From Bugulina stolonifera (taxonomy: Eukaryota > Bryozoa > Gymnolaemata > Cheilostomatida > Bugulidae), in contig OW285195.1 of assembly GCA_935421135.1 (NCBI GenBank), positions 1,302,001-1,366,000 on the forward strand: DNA of 64,000 bases, in the 5' to 3' direction. Within the stretch, counting starts at the first letter, position 1, and each line of letters starts with the position of its first letter. Positions 13,201 through 28,200 of this stretch are shown one piece after another. The position numbers were made by a program, and so were the translations under genes. The notes beneath the pieces were generated by a model. That model made no database searches, was not told the DNA's origin, and was given only the letters and a program-made list of their open reading frames with translations.

Positions 13201-16200
13201 TAGTAGTCAGTAAATAGTAGTCAGTAGCTGGTGATCAGTAGCTAGTAGTCAGTAGCTAGTAGTCAGTAGCTAGTAGTCAGTAGTTAGTAGCTAGTAGTCA
13301 GTAAATAGTAGTCAGTAGCTAATAGTCAGTAGTCAGTAGCTAATAGTCAGTAGTCAGTAGCTGGTAGTCAGTAGCTAGTAGTCAGTAGTTAGTAGTCAGT
13401 AGCTAGTAGTCAGTAACTATTAGTCAGTAGCTGGTAGTCAGTAGCTAGTAGTCAGTAGTTAGTAGCTAGTAGTCAGTAAATAGTAGTCAGTAGCTAATAG
13501 TCAGTAGTCAGTAGCTGGTAGTCAGTAGCTGGTAGTCAGTAGTTAGTAGCTAGTAGTCAGTAACTAGTAGTCAGTAGCTAATAGTCAGTAGTCAGTAGCT
13601 AATAGTCAGTAGTCAGTAGCTGGTAGTCAGTAGCTAGTAGTCAGTAGTTAGTAGTCAGTAGCTAGTAGTCAGTAACTATTAGTCAGTAGCTGGTAGTCAG
13701 TAGCTAGTAGTCAGTAGTTAGTAGCTAGTAGTCAGTAAATAGTAGTCAGTAGCTAATAGTCAGTAGTCAGTAGCTGGTAGTCAGTAGCTGGTAGTCAGTA
13801 GTTAGTAGCTAGTAGTCAGTAACTAGTAGTCAGTAGCTAATAGTCAGTAGCTGGTAGTCAGTAGCTAGTAGTTAGTAGCTAGTAGTCAGTAACTAGTAGT
13901 CAGTAGCTAATAGTCAGTAGTCAGTAGCTAGTAGTCAGTAGTTAGTAGCTAGTAGTCAGTAACTAGTAGTCAGTAGCTAATAGTCAGTAGTCAGTAGCTG
14001 GTAGTCAGTAGCTAGTAGTCAGTAGTTAGTAGCTAGTAGTCAGTAACTAGTAGTCAGTAGCTGGTAGTCAGTAGCTAATAGTCATTAGTCAGTAACTAGC
14101 AGTCAGTAGCTAATAGTCAGTATCTAGTAGTCAGTACATGCGGATTTGCATGTTATCAGTATATAATAATATGCTTGTACATATTGTGTTGAATACAGGG
14201 ACTGAGTGACAGCGAAGAGTTTGTCATTAGAGAGAGTCTGAAAGCCCTGAAGTCCCTCTTTTTCATGAGGCTGATGGAGAAAAGTGTCATATTGAAACTG
14301 CTGGAACACATCTCACCTCTCCTCTCTCACCCTAACGATTGGATACGATATGCCGTGGCTGAGTGTATCTCCACAATAGCGAGTGTATGGAATGTGGCCT
14401 ATGTGCACTGCAATATCATGCCTATCATCAGACCATTCCTTGCAAAGCCAGCTCAGCAAATCAGTAGATTGGTATGAGATATGTACATGTGTATAATATA
14501 CTATATTGTGTAGTATAGTATAGCGTAGTATATAGTATAGCGTAGTATATAGTATAGCATAGTATATAGTATAGCATAGTATATAGTATAGCGTAGTATA
14601 TAGTATAGCGTAGTATATAGTATAGCATAGTATATAGTATAGCATAGTACATGTATATAGTATAGCATGGTATAGTATCGTGTAGTATATAATGTGGTGT
14701 ACCTTTGTCCTTCTGTAACATTTCATGATACAAATATCAGTGAAAATTTATTCTAAATTTAAATTTTCACCCTTAGAATGGTTGGTTTGCCTACAATATG
14801 ATCTATACTCTGTCTACAGGACGTACTACTCTACTGTCTACATGTTCTATACTCTGTCTACAGGACGTACTACTCTACTGTCTACATGTTCTATACTCTG
14901 TCTACAGGACGTACTACTCTACTGTCTACATGTTCTATACTCTGTCTACAGGACGTACTACTCTACTGTCTACATGTTCTATACTCTGTCTACAGGACGT
15001 ACTACTCTACTGTCTACATGTTCTATACTCTGTCTACAGGACGTACTACTCTACTGTCTACATGTTCTATACTCTGTCTACAGGACGTACTACTCTACTG
15101 TCTACATGTTCTATACTCTGTCTACAGGACGTACTACTCTACTGTTTGCATGATCCTGTTCCACGCCCTGTGCTCGATTTCCTTGTCAAGAGCAACCACC
15201 TGGACAAGTTCTTCAGCTCACTGGAGGACAGACAACTCCAGAGGAATGTGACTAAACTAGGTCATGACCCAGTTTACTCTCCACAAGAGGAAATTGTGAA
15301 TCAGGTCAGTGGTTGCATATTTATATTACACTTGAAATGTACAGGTCTGCCTTCTCTAACACCTACTTGGGGTGGGTGGGGTGATAGCCCTCCTGTTGTG
15401 TTTAGAGAAGCTCTGCCTGGCAAGACTAATAGATTAATGTTGTCTGAAATGAGATGTGATTGGCCAGGAATGTAAAATTTCTCAACATCGTCTAACGGCC
15501 AGGAACCAACTCACCCACCCCTCTCCTGTTCTTAGGGTGGATACACACAACAGTGTCCTTTACCATTAAACTAGTAGTATCACATGAGAGCATATATATT
15601 TACACTCAACAATTTATTGTAATATCCCCATATGTGTGACACTATGGCTGTCAAATTCATTAGGCATTCAGATGCCTATCAACTTTTAGAACAGTTATTA
15701 AATATTCTATGATTAAAGCAAGATATCGAATAAAATACTGGTTAGGGGAGGGGCTAATCTCTGGGAGGACCATCCTGTAACACAGCATTATTTAGTGGTT
15801 ATATTTCACTATCAACACTGTATATACATGTACATAGAGTGTAATATAATATTATGTTCTTTGTTCAACTCAAATTCTTGAGAGGTGTAGGCCTACTCTG
15901 CAATCACTCAAGATGTTGTTGAGCTTGGTTTGGGTTTTATAAAGCATTCGGCAAATGAAGCTACATCAAAGCTTGCTTTTAATGCTACCTGAGGGAATAC
16001 TGTGGATCATTTTGTTATTATTTTGCTAGTGTTTTAGCAATTATAGTTATGTTGGAATTCCCATAACTTTCCAGAAATCTAAATAAAAACTGCCGGTATA
16101 GAGAGTAAATAAGCATCTTGTACATAAGAGACAAAGCATTTCCTAGTTGCTCACTGCAGATGTTCTAATAAGGGGTGGAGCTAACTTCTAGTGGGAGTAG

Positions 16201-19200
16201 CAGGTATACATACTAGTTGCATCAGTTTAGTATAGTACAGTCCTGAGGAATAGCTGGTGCTACCTTGTGCTAGCTAGCTAGTAGTTCTGGGGTTATTCAG
16301 TGAAGACAGCTACAGCATGCAGGGTACCACATTCAGTAATAAAGATAAGATAGACATGGCCAAGACAGGTAAATATAATACTATATAATCCTACTCAGTA
16401 TGTTATACATGTACATGTATATACACATGATTGTGCTCTCAGCCTACATGGTGGTGTTTATATGAGATAGTGTACTGTGCATGCTGATATACCGAATAAG
16501 ACTACATAACTTTTTATATGGCACACATGTTCTGTTTTTGCAGACTTCCATGGTTACACTGTCGGTGTGGGGCCATTCATATACGCCACCTCCACTATGG
16601 ATGTAGCAGATACTAAGGCTGTCATAGAAGTAACAAAGAGAGCCTTCGCTGTCCACTGCAGGGATACAGATGACTTTGAGCAGAACAACAGGATCCAACA
16701 GATCGGTACAGAGCTCGGCAACACCAGAGGGAGCTATTGGTTGTGTCTGCTTGGCCGAAGTGGCATGTTCAGTGCAACACTCGGTGGCTACAAGTGCTGT
16801 AGCTGGCTCTCCTTCAGATACAAGGAACATGACATTTGTGTATTGAGACTCTAGCTGATCACTATTATATTAATGCTGTATTCACAGTTTCTATGACTCT
16901 GTAAACTGTATGAATTAAATAAACCATTTACTACACAGAAATATAACAAACTTTTGTATTAATAATGTAATAATAATAATAATACATGGCTTGTGTTCCA
17001 TGTCTACTGCTCACCCGTGAAGCTTCCTTTTTTTAGGGTTGCTTAGCTGGTGTAGTGGTAGCATGTTCTGTTCACTGTGCTAGGCGATTAGGTGCCGTAG
17101 AGGCCCCGAGTTCAAACCCCAGTCAGGTACTGGTATTTTCATGGATTTGAAACAAGTCTCTGACTGCTCACAGACAGATTCCTTGTTAAAAATACAATAT
17201 ATACTATGGTATGGCTTTCACTATCAGTCAGCGTTCTACTAATTATTGAATCTGTTAAAAATATTATTAAATCATTCTATTGGACCGAAATCAAACATCG
17301 ACCACAGATATTTAGAAATAGAGCGGGGAGCTGGTCAATCCTTAGTAGTGGGTGGATTTTGAACTTAGGAGAAGGAGAGGCTGCATGGTTGGGTGGAGCA
17401 TTTTTAACAATCAATTTGTCTCCATACAAAGTTTTACAACTCAAAATCCAAGTTACTTTGAAAATAAAAGAATGTCAAACTGTTCAAGTCATTCATCCTA
17501 TCAAACTACTGCCTAAAACATTTAGATGGGACCATCAATGTCGCACTCTATCTTAGCAGTAATCTGGTACTTGTCTACACCATGAACTTGTGCTAAATCA
17601 AGTGTGTGCTGACTGATTGGGAAGCAACAGGGGATTTTGGGAAATCCCAGCTGAATTACATTTTGGAAGAAACCTGAAGGGGTGGTAGGTCACCCAGGTG
17701 CCAGTAGGAAAACCCACCACTGACCTTGTTTGTGTCTGTAATCTTCCATCTCAACCTAAGTATTGCCCATGCCTATGGCGACTAGCCGCTCCTTTACTGA
17801 TTACAATCTAGTGTATATGTAAATCATTAGCCAATTGGAAATGAGTTAACATCATATATATTATGTGTGTATTGTAATTTGTGCTGCAGTAATATCATAG
17901 GTATGCTGCAATTATGTCTAATATGTATGTCATGTGTCGTTATATTATATAGATGAGTAAGAAGTTGTTTTCCCTTGGTCTATTAGAAGAGCATGAAGAT
18001 AGACTACTGGTAGGTAGAGAGAATTTTACCTGGTATTAGCTGCATCAAGTAGTATAAGGGGTGACAACTCCTTGGTGTCTAGTAATTCACCATACACACA
18101 TATACAATGTATTAGAGTGTTAGATGTATGTGTATGATAATGATGTGCTCACATGTCTGTATTCCCTATTGTAGAGGCTGAGAGAATTTATTATGAAGTT
18201 ACACACTCAGCACAAGGTTGGGTAAGTCTGTCTGTTTGTCTCAATGAGATATATATGTAGGTGAGCAGTGGGTCACATCTCTATTATCACTAGTTGTTTA
18301 TATTATGATCGTGATGTCCCAACTTCGCCACCACCACCTGATGTCTAGGGTGAACCCTTCACTCTTTAGTTATTAGTAGACCACCCATCATGGGCAATTA
18401 TCCAACTCCTCCTCCTCTACCCAGTTTAGGTTACGATAGAGCTGTTGCACTTACACGTCCAATGGTATTTGAAAGACAGGCATCATAACAAGAAGTTGTC
18501 TACTCTCACACTGGGTGAGGACAACTTCTTGTTATCTTATAATTGTACTACACTGTGCAGTATCGTTTGAATACTAAAGGTGAAAACAGACTAGCGAATA
18601 TATTCGTCACGCTAGGGCGAAGCGATGGCAGCGTGCCAACGTTTTTCGCGCCAAACGAAGCACACAGGCGATTTTCCATCGCGAAAACGTTGTAGTCCGA
18701 GTATACATGTCGAAACAGGCAATTATTCTTATATTGATATTAAGGCATATTTTAATATCGCGTGTGCCACAACTCGGCTACTAACAGAACTTTTGGATTC
18801 ATTAAAATATCGAATCTTAAAATAATATAATAATTTAAAATAACCATTGCTCAAATTCACTTGTTATGGATGAGTACCAATTAGCAGCCGGCTTGCTTTT
18901 TTTCACGTCAGCTTTTGTTGCTCTGAATAGAAGAAGAAATGCTCGGAGACGACGAGTTAGAAGATGGTGGACTCACCCCATTAATCTAGTCCGGCCAGAG
19001 GAAGGAGCTTGGACTCTTTTGATGGAAAGATTTAGGGTTGAGTTTCCTGACAAGCATGAAGCCTGTTTAAGAATGAATAAAGATAAGTTTGACTTAATAT
19101 TAAATTATGTTCAGCCAAGGATTGAAAAAGTGGATACCCACTTGAGAAAAGCAATACCTAGTGATCAGAGGCTCTGTGTTACACTTTATTATTTAGCTAC

Positions 19201-22200
19201 TGGAGACTCATTTAAGACTTTGTCTCTTTTCTTTCGAATGGGAGAGTCTACTATCAGAGAAATAGTATATGAGACCTGTCAGGCAATCTGGGACTCAATG
19301 CATTCAGTCATTATTTAAAAACTCCTTCATCTGCTGAAGACTGGGAAAAAATTGCTACTGATTTCTCCCATCTTTGGAACTTTCCACATTGTGTCGGTGC
19401 GATTGACGGCAAACACTGCACTATTCAAGCCCCTCGCAATAGTGGCAGTGAATATTTTAATTATAAAAAAACATTTAGTATTGTTCTAATGGCTGTTTCA
19501 GATGCAAGGTATATGTTTACATACATAGACGTTGGAACACCAGGTAGATGGAGTGATGGTGGCACCTTCGATCAGTGCAGTTTAAACCAGGTTCTGTCAG
19601 ATGGTAGACTTGGTCTCCCCCCAAATGCTTCTTTGCCAGGTAAAGAAAAATAACTATCTTGTTAACAGTGCTGGTGCATCTTTATCTCAAATAGAAGTCA
19701 CGGGTTTGCTTGATTGGAGAGGGGGTAGTGGTAATGTCTGTTAGTGTTATTTTTCTTTTGGTTCAAGAGTTGCAGCCCTCTGGCTTGGCTGCAAATCTCT
19801 ATTATTATATACCATGCTAGTACCTTGTTTTAGGCAGCAATAAGATCGCTCCATTCACTTTTGTGGCAGATGAAGCATTCCCATTGAAAAACTGCACCAT
19901 GCGCCCATTCCCTGGTATAGCGAATAGTTTGGAGAAGCGCATTTTCAACTTTCGACTATCTAGAGCCCGCCGCACAATTGAGGTGAGTTAGTTCAACTAT
20001 CTATATTTATTGTTTATATGCGATTCTAGGCTTGCCATATAGATTATTTTATTTCTTGATGGCAAATTGGCTTTTGATACATCAAATTATTCTTTTATAA
20101 CTTAGTAGTCTAAGAATTTCCAGCTTGACGAGAGCAATATCTAATTAACTTTTTTCAAAATTGAAATGAAATTCTGATACCAAGTCGACAACTTTTCATT
20201 AATATATAATCCCTGATTTTATTTTCCAAACTTTCATGAGGTTGAATGTATATTTTAGAATGCTTTTGGAATAATGGTTTCGAGGTGGAGATGTTTGAGG
20301 AGCCACTTACACATGTCACCAGATCATGCCACATCAATAATCCTTGCCTGCTGTGTGCTTCACAACTTCCTCCGTGAGCAGAAATGCGAGAACTACTGCC
20401 CACCAGGCTATGCAGATGCCATGGACATGAATGGCGAAGTTGTACAAGGTGGATGGAGAGACAACGGTATAGGAGCTGTGCTCGAACCTATAAATCCAAC
20501 TGCACATCGTAATCCACCTGCTACTGCTACACAAGTGCGGGATACCTTTATGTCATATTTTAACCAAGAAGGTGCGTTGCAGTGGCAAGTCGCTCATATA
20601 AATAGAACATAGAACACACTGTGATTTCATAAATATTATTTGTCAGTAATACTAAGTAAGCTACCATGCAATATACCCTTATGATGTAATTTTATTTTTA
20701 ATTTCTTCCACATGTGCATGTTTTAAAACAATCCCTACTTCTAGTAGTATGTATGCTTATGTTTAGTAATAATTAATTAAATTCATGCCTGCTTCTGAAT
20801 GTTATATAATTATGCTTCTTTGCTGCATGACTTATAAATATTATAATATTCTTTACATGCATGTATATTGAATATAAATAAAATCAAGATGCATGTCTCA
20901 TAAAATATGCTGAAGTGAAGTGAGACTTATTTGTCATGTGCTGAAATTAGCAAAGCAAAGCACGAATAATGTTTAAAAATCTATGAATGTTTAATAACGA
21001 GGCGTCATATACTTGGCTAGATAAACAAAGCAGTGTCATATCAAATATTACCACTTTTCATCAAATCCTGAGTTTCTTCAGACTGTATATGCTGAGGAAA
21101 ACTGGCATTGAAAATCAGATCACGGATCTGCCGTTTTAGTAAGTCGACAGTATACCTGTCATTTAGCTCATCCAATGCTTCAGCTACTTCCTCACCAAAT
21201 CTAGCATTTTTTGGGGTGGTGGTCCGAGAACGTTGGTTACCAATGAAGGAATCCCAACGATCGATCAGTTGCTCCTCAAACAAGCTGCTGTCACCTGACA
21301 ACTTACGCTTGGCAGCCCGATTAGAGGTCCTACTTGAGGGGCGACTGTTTACAGGTGCTATTGTTGAAGAACAGGAAGGAAGCTCAGTAGATGGGGCGTT
21401 GGAGGAATGGTCATTATTAGCCGGGTCATCTATATCATCATTATCAGATGCCTCCTCCATCTGCTCTTCTTCATCTATGATTGCTGGGAGTGTCTCAGTG
21501 CTAGGCAAGCTAGATGCTGATCTTATGCTAGAGACATTACTGAAAGCAATTTGGAGAGAGTTATTACAAAACATGTATATATTATGCACAGAAAAAACAT
21601 ACTAATGCAGTTACTAATAGTGATGATCATCACTACTCATACTCACCAATATAGTCTGACTCGAAACCAAAGTATTGTAACAATGCTTACATTATTTGAC
21701 TTCACGCGTAAAATTTATGCATTATAGGACCACAATAAACAACTAGACCTAGTAGAAATTGCTGACTATCGGAACCTCCAGAAATTCTGGTTGATGTCAC
21801 ACACAGCATCAAATACTGCTGACCTTGCAGCTGTGTTATACACCGATAGTCACGCTGCAGAGGGTCATTAAGTGACAAGAGGTACATACAGTCATGAAAG
21901 AAATAGTCTTCCATGCTAACAACAGCCTTAGAGGCCTGCCTATAAAATAACATCTCAGCTTGATGCTCACCCACTCCTCGATCTATATGGCAAAAGCCAT
22001 TCCATTAATGGCATCCAACACCAAGCTTTCTTTGTTGATGCTCCAGCACCTGACCTCGTCTCTTTCTCTATTTCTCTCTGCTTCCGCACAAGAGTGTCGT
22101 TCAAGTTCTTCCATGCTAACTTCAGATCTTGATCTGCAAATGTAAGTATCAACATAGAAAAAGATATGGACGTGCAAAACATCAGTTTTCATCTTACTAA

Positions 22201-25200
22201 TTCAAGCTTAATTGAAATAACATCGACTTGAATTGAAAGAAAATCATCAAATTATAATAATAATAATAATAATTTAATAATAGTTTAATATTAAAATTAT
22301 ATTATATTTTGAAATAATTTTGTATGATATCACCAATCAACCTAATCATTTTAATTAAATCCACTAATGTACTATTACTATAATTATTTCAAGTTGAAGT
22401 TGGTTACTAAGTAAGTTAGTAATGATAACAATTAATTTAGTTAGTAGGCAACTCACTCGTTCTAAATTAATTAGATCAATAGTTGTAGGCAAAAACCTTA
22501 TAAATCGTTTTCAATAATCATCCTAGTTTTGATGACATCTAAATTAAAAAAACTTTGGTATTTATATTAAATCATATTATAAACTCACACTCAATATTCA
22601 TAACCTGTGCGATTTCTCTCCAGTTGTTGTCCTTAATATCGGATCTGTGGTAATCCTTATGCTTCATGTTGAACAGGCATTCTCTCATTCTAACGTGGTC
22701 TATAAGATTTTCTATTTCATCTTTATCTAGCGTATACTTTTCTGTTTGTCTAGGCATATTGATATTGATTTGTTTAAAAAAGATGAAAGTGAAGGTAAAT
22801 ATATTATTATGAATTAAACTTTTTCGGAAACAAACATGCAAAATGGAATCGGCAGAACAGATACAAGTATAGAGTGGAATCGGTAAAAGTTTACTAGCCA
22901 ATCAAAATCAAGCGTTATCGAGAGCGAAGCGAAAAATATTAAACATGCTTGATATTGGGCGAACGTGCCGTTTTTGCTTGATTTTATGACGTCCTGTCGC
23001 TCCGCCGTCAAATCGCTCCGAATACCGGCGCGAAATTCGCTAGTCTGTTTCAACCTTTATAGTGCAAGCCATATGCCAATGTTATACAGTACTTGTTAGT
23101 AATCTTTGCTCATTGGTGTTTAGTATACAATGACTATGATGAAATACTGTAGGATTTCCTTGTCTATTCAAATTAACTATCCGGGCATGTAGCAGTGTGC
23201 CCATCCATTACACATGCAATGTATAATATGTAGTAACATGATGACAGGCTTACATCATCCTGTTTATCTACTCAACACCAAACTGTATTGTGCCACTTGA
23301 CTACATTCCATGCCCATTACTACCAACATGTAGTAGTAGTACACCGATTCCATGCCCATTACTATACCAACATGTAGTAGTAGTACACCGATTGTTTAGA
23401 ACATTCTACCAGTGACTAAGCTACATTTCCCCCTCCACTCAAACCATCTGAGTTAGGTGCAGAAGTGGAGAAATTTGAGATAGCCTTTGTTCTTCGCCAA
23501 AACTGAAGCAGGAGAAGTTGTCTTCTCTATATTTTGCTGGTTGACCGCCCTTACCCCAAACCCCAACCACAAACAAGGAACTAAGGCTATCTAAATTTCT
23601 CCACTACTGCACCTAATTGAACCATCTCTCTCTATCTGCGCGTACTTCATGCTGGTATCACTAGTCTAAGTGTTTGAAAAGCGCCAGTTGAAAAATGGAC
23701 ATTTGGTAATTGTAGCAGCTGAAAAATTAATCTAAAAATCCTCAACAATTATGAGATATTTAAAATCACTGTCATTATTTGATATAATAGAAAAAATTGT
23801 TGAGACTTTTTCACAGCACACGTGGGCTGTTGCATCTTAGATGGTCCCCCAACAGTGTGAGGAGTTGTAGCTATAATTATTATATTGGCTATTTTTACTG
23901 CCACAGTGCCACTATTATATTCATGTATTGTACCTGTCTATATTGTATCAACATCGAATTAGTTTCTTTCCTTTATCATTGTGCTCAGCATGCACTGGAA
24001 GCATACTTGTCATAGTGCACAGTTTATCTGATAACAATATTAGTATTCCGATGTTGAAACTTTAGCCTTTGTACTAGCTGATCATCAACAAGAAGTTTCC
24101 AGTGCTTCTGGGTGGTCTGCAAGGTCAGAGCTATTGTCTGCTCTAAAGCTATGCCTCCTGCGTTGAACTACTGTAGTGTCTCTCAACATTGCTATTCTGA
24201 TGCACTTTTTAAACTTCTGTAAACACTAAACACAGTCATTTAATGTAACTAAAGACGGAATACAAATATTACATAAGAGTTAGTCATTCAGCATATTCTC
24301 ATTGGAATTGAAGGATCACAAAAATGCCACAGTTCTAATAGTAGTTGATCGTCAGTTCCACATGTATGTGCACTAGTTGGGGTTTTACAGTAATTAACTT
24401 CATAATCACCACATATCCATGTAGAATAGTGGTTGACTCATTGGTGATTCTGTGTTTTGGGACACTGGAGTGCTAGTAGTAATCAACTGACGTCAATTTA
24501 TAGTGAGGACAAACAGTGTGGAGCACTGCTATATTATTTATACACACAACTGGTGAGGTGAAGGGGCAACCTATTTTACAGGGTGGCTATTTATTTACCA
24601 CCTGCCATCGAAATTTGTTAAGTCAGAATCTCTCAACTCCAGAGAAGTTGAATAAAAACTTCTCAAACTCAAACTGTCGCTGTGATTGTGGATGAGTGTG
24701 ATACTAATTAATACAGACGGGAGTTAACTCAACACTGGAGCTGGGCGACAAGAAACAGGATATGCTGAGTTGATTTTATATGCTGGAGTGCCAACTGACG
24801 GTGAGTTGTTTTGGTGTTTACTAAATTTGTTCTAGCGCAGCCATGTCTAACTCTGTTATACTCTCATCATTTATATTTGTTTCCATTAAATTAGTGTCCC
24901 GATCAAACATGGCCTTAAAAGCTCTGCTCGGCATACACTTAGCAGTTAGACATGCAGCTTGTCTGGTATTTTGACTGAGAATTATATTTTTGTGGCATAT
25001 CTTACATTGCTGTACTAACTATAGACTCTCATTACTATTTGCATATAATAGAGGAAGTTTACGTTTTCATTCATATTAAAATAGTCATCAGTTGAGTTGC
25101 CTTATGCATGGTTTCAGCGGCCATCATGCGAAGGTCGCAACTACATGAGATCTCACCTGGTCTCAGAAGTTGGTGGTTAACCTTTTATGTAACCTGTTGA

Positions 25201-28200
25201 TTAAACACATGACCTATTGACCTGTCCAGATTTTAATCAACTCATGATAGAAGACCCACAATTTCTATGTTCACTATGTGATGAATTTTTGGCCATTTAG
25301 TCCAGTTGTTTCAATGCAGAATAGACTATTTATAGCCCAGTGTATTTATACTACCAATATTTTGTATACAAACATCCTAGCTTCTGCTTGTATGCTGTGA
25401 TCTTAGGTTTCCAGCCCATCTCTATATCCAAGTTATTATTACTTTTAGGTTATAAAGACTTTCCTTCCTGTTGCTGTATCAAGATGTCTGCCAAAGCCTG
25501 CTGTCACCCGACACTAATATGGCTGATAAACCTGGTGGTGTCCATCTCACTGTGCTTTGTCTGTGTTATACTACTTATCACTACCTTCTCATCTCGACCT
25601 AGAATATCTTCTAAAGACGAACCAGCCAATGGATTCAACATATCTGAGAAGTGCACACTGGCACACCTCGCCTTCTCTATAACCTTCTGTGTCATACTTA
25701 AGGAAGCGTTGAAGCTCCTCACAGACTCTACTCACCGAGATTATAAATACCGCATAGAGAAAGACTTCAAAATACTCTCAGCGCTTATTCTATTGGGTTC
25801 CGTCATCCTCGCCATCCTCGGAATCATTATATTCATTAATAAAGAGTCGGCTCTTCTCTTCCCTGGCACAACGCCAGAGAGTCAAGCAAAGGAAGAAGCG
25901 AGAGAGCTGCTCTGGTACGAAGATCCACCCACTACAGACCGGAATGGAAATATTTCCGTTCTGGAAACTAGACGCCTCAATGTGCATATATTTGTCGTTT
26001 ACCTTTTGGTGTGTGACATCATATCGCTGGTGTGTAGCATTGCAGGGGTAGCCACAGTCTTCGGTTGCACCAGAAGGGAACAGTACCATGTGGAGCAGGC
26101 CATGGAAAAGGCTTTACTCTCCCGGTCTCGATCAGCCCAGACTCTACAGTCTCGTAGATCCTCAAGGTCGTCTAGCCACCACCATCTCAGATCCTAACCA
26201 ATATGGCTGACATGTTACACTAGCATGAAATGTCCCTTGTATAATAATTATACATGTATATGTGCCTGCAGTATGAACCAAACCTCAAACCTGCCATTTA
26301 ATAGTACACTAGTTTTGTATCCTATATATTATATTATTAATACTGGATACATAATATGTTGATCTGTATGTACTTTGCTTGTTGTACATGACGTACTGTA
26401 CATTGCCACTATAAGAATATTGTATATTGTTTTATATTACTCTGTAGTCAGCTGGTATCACTGCCTTCCTACAACTTTCCTAGTCAAAACTTGTAACATT
26501 TGAGTATAATAAAATATTTATAATACTTATAATATTTATATTACTTTGTTTGCAAGTCTAGTCATATCTGTGCTTAGTGTGCTATGCTTATTTCCTATTT
26601 GCTTTGGTGACAGATGAATGCTGATGCTGTTCTGCAGTATCACCAGTTACAAAGGTCAGCGTTGTTAGTTCTCAGTCTTACCACCACTGCAGTATTATAT
26701 CAGTGTTTACTTATCACACAGTCAGTGTTATGACATTCAACTATGACATCCTTCTACTAATCTCTCTGCTCCTGTTACTAATACTCTCCGATATTTACCT
26801 CCCACCACCAATCCTCAAATTCTACCTAGTCCAGTATTGTATACTCGGGTTCCCAATATTTAATACAATGATGCGATGATGCCATAAACGCCAGCTCACT
26901 GTCCAAAAGTGGGTACAACTTGCTGTACTTGTAGAGTGCGTGTCCATCAGTACTATTTCACCAAGGTTTATGGAAACATGAGTGTGTTATTGTCTTCCTA
27001 AATATAATTTGGAATCTAATATACATCAAAAGCTATACTACTGGTTATTACTTAGTGGAGAACCCAATGCTCAGTGTCTAATACTGGTATTCTCCATACC
27101 CAATACTTGCATTTCCAATACCAATACTGAGTAGTATTGTGTTGGATATTGGTGTCCAATATTTGACCACATCCTATTCTACCTGGTCACTGGTAACTAG
27201 GTAGGACATTGTTCTGTCTCCACCATCTTTAGTTGTTACCACGTCTGGGTTATCTAGCCGATGGAGAGCTTGTTTGTAATTACTGGCTTGAGAACTGAAT
27301 GTTTAAGTCGGGTGCATTGGGGGCTTTTGGTGTCTTTTTTCCAACTGTGCTTTTACCAAACATGTTTTGCAACAGTTATTTGTGAAAAGCCACACAAACT
27401 AGTCTGTATCAAAGCCGTTGATTGTGAGAGTTACGCCACCGGAAGTAAACAAGAGGCCATATTGGGCCCATGTAACAAAGGACTACATTGGTCAAATCTC
27501 TCTATCAGCAATTTTGATTGGTTCTATGGGCCCAACATGGCATCCATAATGTTCCCCCCCCCCTCCCCAGCGACGCAACTCTCACAATAAACAGCTCTGG
27601 TCTGTATGGTGGTGTTAAAAATAACGGAGAGGGTGGGAGACGGTGTGTACCGCTGTAGAAGCGATAAGCTCTATGCAGTGGGAACAATATCTCCTCTACT
27701 TCTATAACAAACACTGCTAATATCAGTCTGCAATGAGTAACCTGTAATTGAGTGTAACTGTGTGAACTAAGGGAAGTACATCATCTCAGAGTAGCCTGTA
27801 ATTCATGGATCACCTGGCCTCATTCCAGGACTAGGAAATGAAATTCAAATGTCAATCCAATGAATGATAAATCACCTCCCTACATGTCCATTGGTGTATT
27901 ACAAGGGTGGGTAAACTTCAGCTCCAATGAAGAATAAAGTACAACTTTCATGGTGTTGAACTGATTGTCTGGAAAACATTCACCCAACTATTAATTTTTT
28001 AGTTGGTGTCAGTATCACTGTGAACCTACTATAATAATTATATCTCCAAGTACACTGTAGATGGGTTGTATCTTTCGTGAATTTGCGACTGTTCTAAAAA
28101 GACAATTCGAAAATCCAAACCCCTACCCCCAGATTTGAACTAATTTTTATTTTAATATATTTTGGTATTTAAATAATTAAGTTAATTGATTAAAATTAAT

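Larger units (their letters stand above)
18576..23058 (+). mobile_element. PIF/Harbinger DNA transposon, about 4.5 kb
   Basis: The ends are inverted repeats: left AAAGGTGAAAACAGACTAGC at 18576 and its near complement at 23058 (GCTAGTCTGTTTCAACCTTT). Inside are the two genes typical of this superfamily: a DDE transposase on the + strand and a MADF/Myb-like protein on the minus strand, convergently arranged and each starting near its own end. I could not settle the 3-bp target duplication. Both ends are rich in short GCGAA/TTCGC words. It sits in the 10.5-kb PIK3R4 intron. The transposase carries a frameshift, so this copy is probably non-autonomous. Confidence 0.9.

Noticed and set aside
13000..14140. 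CRISPR-like array
   Set aside because: The units are contiguous tandem repeats without unique spacers, in an intron of a eukaryotic gene.
14798..15475. 225-residue gene
   Set aside because: It is the 44-bp acceptor array read through into PIK3R4 exon 15128 and the following intron.
17041..17120. tRNA gene
   Set aside because: Box A and box B are present, but the cloverleaf is not clean and the same head with a shared non-tRNA tail occurs at 62692-62862, so it is a tRNA-derived SINE.
21108..21605. Plus-strand 165-residue gene
   Set aside because: It is the antisense shadow of the last exon of the MADF-BESS gene.
27261..27590. 109-residue gene
   Set aside because: The frame runs through a MITE with inverted ends and lacks homology.
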